Below, one piece after another: positions 33,283-37,975 of a stretch of 37,975 nt of DNA. Source of the DNA: Gemmatimonadales bacterium. Lineage in GTDB: Bacteria > Gemmatimonadota > Gemmatimonadetes > Gemmatimonadales > GWC2-71-9. The translations under genes were made by a program, and so were the position numbers. The number at the start of each line of letters is the position of its first letter. The stretch's first letter is position 1. The notes below the pieces were generated by a model, which made no database searches, was not told where the DNA came from, and saw only the letters and a list, made by a program, of their open reading frames with translations. The stretch lies in assembly GCA_004525055.1 (NCBI GenBank), contig SPDF01000001.1, positions 1-37,975 on the forward strand. Reading direction: 5' to 3'.

Positions 33283-33311
33283 CCCAGCTTCCACTTCCAC
33301 GCCGAGGCCAA

Positions 33312-33989
33312 GTGACCCAGTCCCCGCTTGAGATCCTCCGCTCGGTTCCCATCCTCGCCGACGTCCCCCCCGCCGACCTCGCGGCACTGGCCCAGGCCTC
33401 CCGGGAACGGTCCTACCCCGCCGGCCAGGTGATTCTGCGCCAGGACGCCCCCGGCGATGCGATGTACGTCGTGATCGAAGGGCGGGTGAAAGTCGTCCTG
33501 ATCGGAGAGGACGGTCGTGAGGTGATCCTGAGCGTCCTCGGCGCAGGCGCCGTCTTCGGCGAGATGTCCCTGCTCGACGATGAACCCCGATCGGCGCACG
33601 TGATCGCCATGACACCCTGCCACGTCATGACGCTGTATCGCGGGGCCTTTCACGAGCGGCTGCGTGCCTCGCCCGACCTCTGCCTCGCCATGCTGGCTGC
33701 GATGTCGAGTCGGCTCCGGGCGGCAGACGAACGGATCCGGGCCCTCAGCCTGCTCGACGTCAATGGCCGGGTCGCGCACCTGCTGCTGCAGCAATCTGCC
33801 GAAGCCGGCAACGACGTCTTCCCGCGCCGGCTCACCCACCAGAACATGGCGGAGCTGATCGGCGCCAGCCGTGAGACGGTGTCGCGCACGCTTCGGCACC
33901 TGGTCGAGCGCGAGGTAATTGCCATCGAACGGCGACAGGTCAGGATTCTCGACCGCACCGCGCTGGAGGCGGCCGTTCGGCCTGCGTGA
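33312..33989 (+). CDS. CRP/FNR-family transcriptional regulator
   Basis: 225 residues from GTG 33312, which has GAGG (33304-33307) upstream; an ATG at 33279 in frame has no ribosome site and overlaps the promoter -10. Cyclic-nucleotide-binding domain about 10-125: Gly83-Glu84 (FGEMSLL) and Arg93-Ser94-Ala95 are the phosphate-binding cassette residues of cAMP-binding CRP. The C-helix (about 125-150) carries Ala138-Asp139 where E. coli CRP has Thr127-Ser128, so ligand choice may differ. C-terminal winged HTH about 155-215; the recognition helix reads SRETVSRTL with Arg187, Glu188 and Arg192, the residues that read GTGA. No Cys cluster for an iron-sulfur centre, so it is not an FNR-type oxygen sensor. 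A GTGA-N6-TCAC site overlaps its stop codon. Confidence 0.94.
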   Translation: MTQSPLEILRSVPILADVPPADLAALAQASRERSYPAGQVILRQDAPGDAMYVVIEGRVKVVLIGEDGREVILSVLGAGAVFGEMSLLDDEPRSAHVIAMTPCHVMTLYRGAFHERLRASPDLCLAMLAAMSSRLRAADERIRALSLLDVNGRVAHLLLQQSAEAGNDVFPRRLTHQNMAELIGASRETVSRTLRHLVEREVIAIERRQVRILDRTALEAAVRPA

Positions 33990-34000
33990 CGCAGATCACG
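33985..34000. promoter_or_regulatory. CRP-like palindromic operator
   Basis: CGTGA (33985-33989), six bases CGCAGA, TCACG (33996-34000). The core GTGA-N6-TCAC is the classical CRP half-site pair; AGATCAC also matches the right half of the E. coli consensus. It covers the crp TGA stop and lies 78 bases before the MBL-hydrolase ATG. Confidence 0.6.
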
Positions 34001-34077
34001 GCGCGCGCTCCCCTGAACTCCCTCATTGTCGCATGGATCCCACGGCACGGAACTCGCCCCACACCCCAGGTAGGGCG

Positions 34078-34935
34078 ATGAGCCTTTCGGTCACCTTCTG
34101 GGGAACGCGCGGGACAATTCCCGTCCCCGGCCTCAGTACAGCTCGATATGGTGGCAACACCCCGTGCGTCTCGATCCGGGACGCTGCCGGGCACTGCGTG
34201 ATTCTCGACGCGGGGACTGGCATACGGCAGCTCGGCAACGACCTTCGGGCGCACTCGTCATCTGGTCGACTGGACCTCTTCCTGTCCCACGTGCATTGGG
34301 ACCACATCCAGGGGCTGCCCTTCTTCTCGCCGATGTACGCCGACGGGCAGGAGATCCATATTCATGGCCCCACGCCGACGGGGTTCACGCTGGAGCAGGT
34401 GCTCGAACGGCAGCTTGATCCTGCGGTTTTTCCTGTCCCGCGCGCCGCTCGGCCGGCGCAGGTGTCGGTGCAGGCGCTCCAGCCAGGCGACATGGTGGAG
34501 GTCCCGGGGTTTCGTGTCCAGAGCTGCCTGCTGTCGCACCCCGGTGGCGCGCTCGGTTATCGCGTGACGCCGATCGGCGGCGGGGCGGCGGTGGTGTACA
34601 TGACCGACAACGAACTCGGCCCCGGGGGCGCTGCCAGAGTGTCGACTGCATGGCAAGCAGAGCTCTCCCAGTTTGTCCGCGATGCCGCGCTGCTGATCCA
34701 CGACGGGATGTATACTCCCGCACTCGGCGAGGAGCGATCGGGATGGGGACACTCGAACTCCCTCGATGCCGTCGCACTGGCCGCCGCAGGGAGCGTCAAG
34801 CATCTGGCGCTGTTCCATCATGACCCCGACCATGATGACGGGCAGGTTGATGATCTGCTTGCCATGGCTCGGGCTGCGGCACCCACAGGAGTCACCGTCG
34901 ATGCGGCCCACGAGGGGTGGACGGTGACGTTGTGA
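34078..34935 (+). CDS. MBL-fold metallohydrolase, possible cyclic-nucleotide phosphodiesterase
   Basis: 285 residues. Metallo-beta-lactamase fold: FWGTRGTIPVPG at 7-18, ILDAGTGIRQLG near 42-53, the zinc motif HVHWDHIQG with His71, His73, Asp75 and His76, then later ligands in SHPGGALGYR (about 150), YMTDNE (about 178), LIHDGMYTP (about 205) and HHDPDHDD (about 248-255). This set is typical of the tRNase Z / class II phosphodiesterase side of the superfamily. Location directly after a CRP-type gene and behind a CRP-like operator suggests it removes or tunes the regulator's ligand; that is inference. ATG 34078 has AGGTAGGG just before it; an in-frame ATG at 34033 is an alternative. Stop overlaps an inverted repeat. 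Confidence 0.88.
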   Translation: MSLSVTFWGTRGTIPVPGLSTARYGGNTPCVSIRDAAGHCVILDAGTGIRQLGNDLRAHSSSGRLDLFLSHVHWDHIQGLPFFSPMYADGQEIHIHGPTPTGFTLEQVLERQLDPAVFPVPRAARPAQVSVQALQPGDMVEVPGFRVQSCLLSHPGGALGYRVTPIGGGAAVVYMTDNELGPGGAARVSTAWQAELSQFVRDAALLIHDGMYTPALGEERSGWGHSNSLDAVALAAAGSVKHLALFHHDPDHDDGQVDDLLAMARAAAPTGVTVDAAHEGWTVTL

Positions 34936-34950
34936 CACGGATACTCACAA
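34930..34950. repeat. Inverted repeat TTGTGA-N9-TCACAA
   Basis: TTGTGA (34930-34935, includes the stop of the MBL gene) and TCACAA (34945-34950, whose end overlaps the AAGGAG of the next gene). Perfect six-base arms, nine-base spacer. In RNA it would be a hairpin beside the ribosome site; as DNA it looks CRP-like but the spacing is wrong for CRP. Confidence 0.55.
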
Positions 34951-34961
34951 GGAGTGGACCG

Positions 34962-35648
34962 ATGATTCGCACGGCCCGCCTGCTCTGCCTGCTTACTCTC
35001 ACCTCCGCTGCGCCGCCCCTGTTCGGGCAGGCTGCGGCGCCGGCGATCGTTGTGCTGACCTTCGAGAACGGTGGCTCCTACGGCCTCGACTCGATGGATT
35101 TCCTGGGCCTCGGGCGCGGCATCCCGTCCGCGCTGACCGCCGACCTGGCGCTGAACCCCGGGCTCCGCACAATCGACCGGAGACAGGCCCAGCAGGTGCT
35201 GGAACGGGATGGGCCGAGCCACAATGGTCGCGTGGATGCCGCAACCGCCGCACGGGTCGGGAAGCAGGTCGGTGCGGGGTATGTGGTGACGGGGACCTTT
35301 GTGGATTATTACGGACGGGTGCGCATCGACGCGCGGCTCATCGACACCGGCACAGGCTCCATCCTGGAGGTGGTCTCGAGCGGGCAGCGTTCACGGGCGG
35401 AACTCCCGCAGATGCTCGCCGACATTGCGTCGCAGCTGATGTCAGGAAAGCGCTTGCCGGCGATGCCGGCGGGGAGCCTGCCCCCCGCAAAGGTCAGCTC
35501 AGATGCGCTCGTCCTCTTCGGGCGGGCGGTGCTGGCGCAGGATCAGGGAGACAAGGCGGCGGCGGTGGGCTACTATCAGGAGGCGCTGAAGCTCGCGCCC
35601 GACTTTACGGCCGCGAAGGACGGACTGCGCTCGGCTCAGGGGTCGTAG
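34962..35648 (+). CDS. Exported FlgO/CsgG-like protein with C-terminal TPR
   Basis: 228 residues. Signal peptide about 1-21 (ending LFGQ). Residues about 25-150 match the CsgG/FlgO/TolB-N-like fold used by envelope assembly proteins: IVVLTFENGGSYG, then a GRGIPSALTADLAL helix, TIDRRQAQQVLERD and GYVVTGTFVDYYGRVRIDARLIDTGTG. A short TPR-type helical pair lies at about 175-225 (ALVLFGRAVLAQDQGDKAAAVGYYQEALKLAPDF). Probably a periplasmic or outer-membrane scaffold; partners unknown. ATG 34962 has AAGGAG seven bases upstream. Its 3' end overlaps the opposite Lnb-like gene by 44 bases. Confidence 0.8.
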   Translation: MIRTARLLCLLTLTSAAPPLFGQAAAPAIVVLTFENGGSYGLDSMDFLGLGRGIPSALTADLALNPGLRTIDRRQAQQVLERDGPSHNGRVDAATAARVGKQVGAGYVVTGTFVDYYGRVRIDARLIDTGTGSILEVVSSGQRSRAELPQMLADIASQLMSGKRLPAMPAGSLPPAKVSSDALVLFGRAVLAQDQGDKAAAVGYYQEALKLAPDFTAAKDGLRSAQGS

Positions 35649-36909
35649 TCAACGACGGCGCCGCCCGGCGGGCGCCGAGGGCCATTCCGAGGTTCGCGGG
35701 AACGAAGAAGGCCAGAATCGGGGCGTTGACTTGCGAAAACCAGGGCAGCAGCTGGATCGCAACGCCGAGGACAGAGAAAGCCGCCACCGTGGCGGCGAGG
35801 ACGCGTACCGCGACCGGGGCCGGACCACCCCGCCTCGCCCACCCGGCGAGGAAGCCGAACATCACGAGCCCAAGGACGCTCGCCTGGAGGAGATTCTCGT
35901 TGCGATAGGCGTAGCTGTGTGCGGTGAAGGCCCACAGGTAGACCATGATGAGGCCCGCGAGGCCTGAGAGCAGCGTCCAGAATCCTGCGAGCACCAGGAA
36001 CGACCGTCGACCCTTCCCCGTCCCACTCCGACCCCCGGTCCACGCCAGCACCCCCCCCAGCAGGACGCCGAGCACAAGAAACCACCCCAGCCAGGAGGCG
36101 GGCGCGCGTGTCGAGGGGGTCACGCCCTCGCGAGCGGGCTGGAGGCGCGTGGTGGCCACCAGTGCTTCCGCATCCCCATTCGCAACCGCCGCCGGATTTG
36201 TGGCTGGAGCGATGTACCGCGCGAAGTTCATCGGAATGAACGAGTCTTCCCAGGCTGAGAGCGGCTGGTCGGTAGACGGGCCGAGCAGGAGCATCAGGCC
36301 GAAATACCATCCGGGGCTCCCGGCCGTGAGTTCCGCGGTGCGTGAGCGATAGGTGGCGCCCGTTGAGAGGGCGGTGAGCGGTGCTTCGAGCGCACCGTCC
36401 AGGCTCAGGTTCAGCGCGTCCCGGACGCGCGTGGAACAGTTGTCACGGTACGGGTCGTATCGATAGTCCCGCTTGTCCGGCTGTGCATTCCGGGCGAGAT
36501 TGGCGGCCAACCTCCGGGCCTGGTCCGGTGTGAGGGCCAGATCCTGGACCTCGATCGAGCGGCCGGCTTCCACGTAGCGGCCGATGTCGCGCGTGGCGTC
36601 ATAGCCCGCCATGGAATAGAGCATCCCCCCCTGCACGAAGTTCCAGTAGAAGTTCTCCTGCCTGAAGTCGAAGATGCCGTAGTTGTAGGCGATATCCGTC
36701 CCGGCAACCGGGTCCGTCACCCGGATAATATTGTGCCCGAACTTCTCCCAGAGAACCGAGCCAGGACCGACGGTGATGAGCGACACCCTCGGGGCGAGGT
36801 CCGCGGCGGATAGGGAGGGAGTGGATGGCGTTTGTTGTGCTCTGGCGGGACTGGCCCATGCGGCGCCGAGCAGCCCGAGCAGGAGGGCAACCCGGCGCCC
36901 CAACCTCAC
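35605..36909 (-). CDS. Lnb-type (DUF4105) membrane protein, candidate lipoprotein N-acyltransferase
   Basis: 434 residues. Signal or anchor segment (about 7-24), a periplasmic Lnb_N (DUF4105) domain about 40-250, and five or six C-terminal membrane helices (about 275-415). Domain signs: SVLWEKFGHNIIRV with His59, YNYGIFDF near 75-82, and YRDNCSTRVRD with Cys158, an NlpC/P60-like His/Cys pair. In Enterococcus the DUF4105 protein Lnb N-acylates lipoproteins by transfer from the sn-2 chain, making lyso-form lipoproteins. The same reaction here is inferred. GTG start overlaps the stop of the Gfo/Idh gene by three bases (GTGA), so the two are one operon. Confidence 0.82.
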   Translation of the reverse strand: MRLGRRVALLLGLLGAAWASPARAQQTPSTPSLSAADLAPRVSLITVGPGSVLWEKFGHNIIRVTDPVAGTDIAYNYGIFDFRQENFYWNFVQGGMLYSMAGYDATRDIGRYVEAGRSIEVQDLALTPDQARRLAANLARNAQPDKRDYRYDPYRDNCSTRVRDALNLSLDGALEAPLTALSTGATYRSRTAELTAGSPGWYFGLMLLLGPSTDQPLSAWEDSFIPMNFARYIAPATNPAAVANGDAEALVATTRLQPAREGVTPSTRAPASWLGWFLVLGVLLGGVLAWTGGRSGTGKGRRSFLVLAGFWTLLSGLAGLIMVYLWAFTAHSYAYRNENLLQASVLGLVMFGFLAGWARRGGPAPVAVRVLAATVAAFSVLGVAIQLLPWFSQVNAPILAFFVPANLGMALGARRAAPSLTTTPEPSAVRPSRP

Positions 36910-37916
36910 AGCAGGACGTCGCGGCCGTCGTCGGCCGATTTATAGATGGCGTCGATCACGCGGTGCAGCCTGACGTGCTCCTCGAGCTCCGGCGCCTTCG
37001 CCTCTCCACGGATGGCGGCGAGGAAGTGAGCCCACTCCGCGCGGTACGACGCCGTAAACACACTCTCTCGTGACGCCGACCCCGTCGGCGCCACATCGAC
37101 CGGCGTGCCGTGCATTTGCTTCCAGACCTTGAGCGGATTAATGCTGGCGCTACCCTTGCTCCCCCGTAAGCCAACGCCGAAGCGCTCACCCTCGCCGAGG
37201 TGATGCCATGTCACGTCCACGAAGATGCAGGCCCCGTTCTCGCAGACCACGAACGCGCTCCCTGCATGCTCGGTCGCGCGCTCCCGACCAGCCCGATCGA
37301 GTGTGGCGCTGACTCGGACGGGCTTGGGATTGCCAGCCAGCCAGAGCCCCAGGTCGAGAATGGAGAGGCCGAGGTCGAGCATGGCCCCGCCACCCGACAG
37401 GTCCCGTTTGAGCCGCCAGCCGAGCATGGCCCGGCTCGGCCGGAAGACATGCCAGCTGCCCCGCACACTCTCGACGTCGCCGAGCTCGCCGGTCTGCACG
37501 AAACTGCGGATGATCTGGACGTCGGCGCGATACCGATGGTTCATCCCCACCATCACGACACGGTCCGTCTTGGCCGCGGCACGCACGACCCGCTGTGCGC
37601 TGGCGGCGTTGAGGGCGAGTGGCTTCTCAACCAGGATATGGACGCCCGCCCGCAGTGCCGCCAGGACGTGGCCCTCGTGCAGATGATTGGGGGTGCAGAT
37701 GACGACGGCATCCAGCTCGGAGTGCCCGAGCAATTCTTCAATATCGTCGAACGAATTCTCGACCTTGAACCGATTGGCAAGCGCGTTGGCCTTCGGGTAG
37801 TCGGCATCACAGATCGCCACCACCTCCACGCCCTTCAGTTTCCGCAGCACCGGCAGGTGTGCCACCTGGGTGATGGCACCTGCCCCAATCACGCCGACGC
37901 GCAACGTCTCGCTCAT
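36906..37916 (-). CDS. Gfo/Idh/MocA-family oxidoreductase
   Basis: 336 residues. N-terminal NAD(P) fold: VGVIGAGAITQVAHLPVL at 7-24, DADYPKANALANRF near 37, and VVICTPNHLHEGHVLAALRAGVHILVEKPLA (split: CTPNHLHE near 74, VEKPLA near 97, the family Glu-Lys-Pro). GMNHRYRADV near 122 and GGGAMLDLGLSILDL near 175 complete the C-terminal catalytic half. Typical enzymes act on sugars or inositols with NAD(P); substrate unknown. ATG 37916 is preceded by GGGGG. Upstream lie a 10-base palindrome and a -10-like hexamer. Confidence 0.94.
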   Translation of the reverse strand: MSETLRVGVIGAGAITQVAHLPVLRKLKGVEVVAICDADYPKANALANRFKVENSFDDIEELLGHSELDAVVICTPNHLHEGHVLAALRAGVHILVEKPLALNAASAQRVVRAAAKTDRVVMVGMNHRYRADVQIIRSFVQTGELGDVESVRGSWHVFRPSRAMLGWRLKRDLSGGGAMLDLGLSILDLGLWLAGNPKPVRVSATLDRAGRERATEHAGSAFVVCENGACIFVDVTWHHLGEGERFGVGLRGSKGSASINPLKVWKQMHGTPVDVAPTGSASRESVFTASYRAEWAHFLAAIRGEAKAPELEEHVRLHRVIDAIYKSADDGRDVLL

Positions 37917-37931
37917 GCTTTGCCCCCGGGA

Positions 37932-37941
37932 TGACCGGTCA
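37932..37941. promoter_or_regulatory. Perfect 10-base palindrome before the Gfo/Idh gene
   Basis: TGACCGGTCA, 16 bases upstream of the start codon. On the minus strand a TATTAT hexamer (37974-37969) lies before it, so the palindrome would sit between transcription and translation starts, a place suited to a repressor. Function is not shown. Confidence 0.35.
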
Positions 37942-37975
37942 ATTCAGGCGCTCGACCCTGGTGGAAGGATAATAC

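Noticed and set aside
33279..33311. ATG at 33279 as start of the crp-type gene
   Set aside because: No Shine-Dalgarno, and it falls within the predicted -10; GTG at 33312 has GAGG and matches the usual family N-terminus. Not fully excluded.
34930..34950. TTGTGA-N9-TCACAA as a CRP site
   Set aside because: CRP needs a six-base spacer; nine bases would put half-sites on different helix faces. Kept only as an inverted repeat.

Overview
The window reads as core chromosome of a high-GC, Gram-negative-type bacterium. Evidence for an outer membrane: a LolA lipoprotein carrier, a large outer-membrane-barrel protein ending in Phe, and a SPOR lipoprotein. The gene mix points most to Gemmatimonadota or a close FCB-group relative: a ferredoxin-dependent 2-oxoacid oxidoreductase, a K+-type membrane pyrophosphatase, a protease-propeller-barrel fusion, and an MBL-fold protein beside a CRP-type regulator. 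That assignment is inference from content, not a database result. No phage, insertion sequence, integrase or CRISPR array was seen. Coding density is very high, with no gene-free stretch over 300 bases.

Layout. (1) 1-7679, plus strand: a gene cut by the window edge (HPt-like), a flippase-like membrane protein, ispE, tRNA-Gln(TTG), then prs-rplY-pth-hppA. pth must start at a CTG codon. (2) 7774-10676, minus strand: korA-korB (2-oxoacid:ferredoxin oxidoreductase), convergent with hppA across a large interrupted inverted repeat. (3) 10788-12614, plus: ychF and a BAX-inhibitor-1 membrane protein; then a MOSC protein on the minus strand. (4) 13403-17575, plus: rpsF-rpsR-DUF2232-rplI, followed by a FakA-FakB (DhaL-DegV) fusion and rsfS. 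(5) 17592-27518, plus: the protease-propeller-barrel protein, a SPOR lipoprotein, smc, aroF (DAHP synthase) and lolA. (6) 33116-27505, minus: a tight operon rpmE-prfA-prmC-ylbF-tmk-ctpA-DUF2520. (7) 33312-35648, plus: crp-type regulator, MBL-fold hydrolase, FlgO/CsgG-like lipid-exported protein with TPR. (8) 37916-35605, minus: Gfo/Idh/MocA oxidoreductase and an Lnb-type (DUF4105) membrane protein.

Themes. Translation is heavily represented (S6, S18, L9, L25, L31, RF1, PrmC, Pth, RsfS, YchF, tRNA-Gln). Envelope biogenesis is the second theme (LolA, Lnb-like acyltransferase candidate, barrel protein, SPOR lipoprotein, CtpA). Genes are strongly coupled by 1-8 base overlaps, often with GTG or TTG starts.

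Regulation. Five promoters share a -35 of TTGA(C/G)T. Three genes (ychF, MOSC, SPOR lipoprotein) have a -10-like hexamer 5-6 bases before the start codon and no Shine-Dalgarno, suggesting leaderless mRNAs. The most interesting local system is crp plus the MBL hydrolase: a GTGA-N6-TCAC palindrome, the classical CRP half-site pair, lies across the crp stop codon just upstream of a class II phosphodiesterase-like gene, and the regulator keeps the Arg-Glu...Arg recognition-helix residues that read this sequence.
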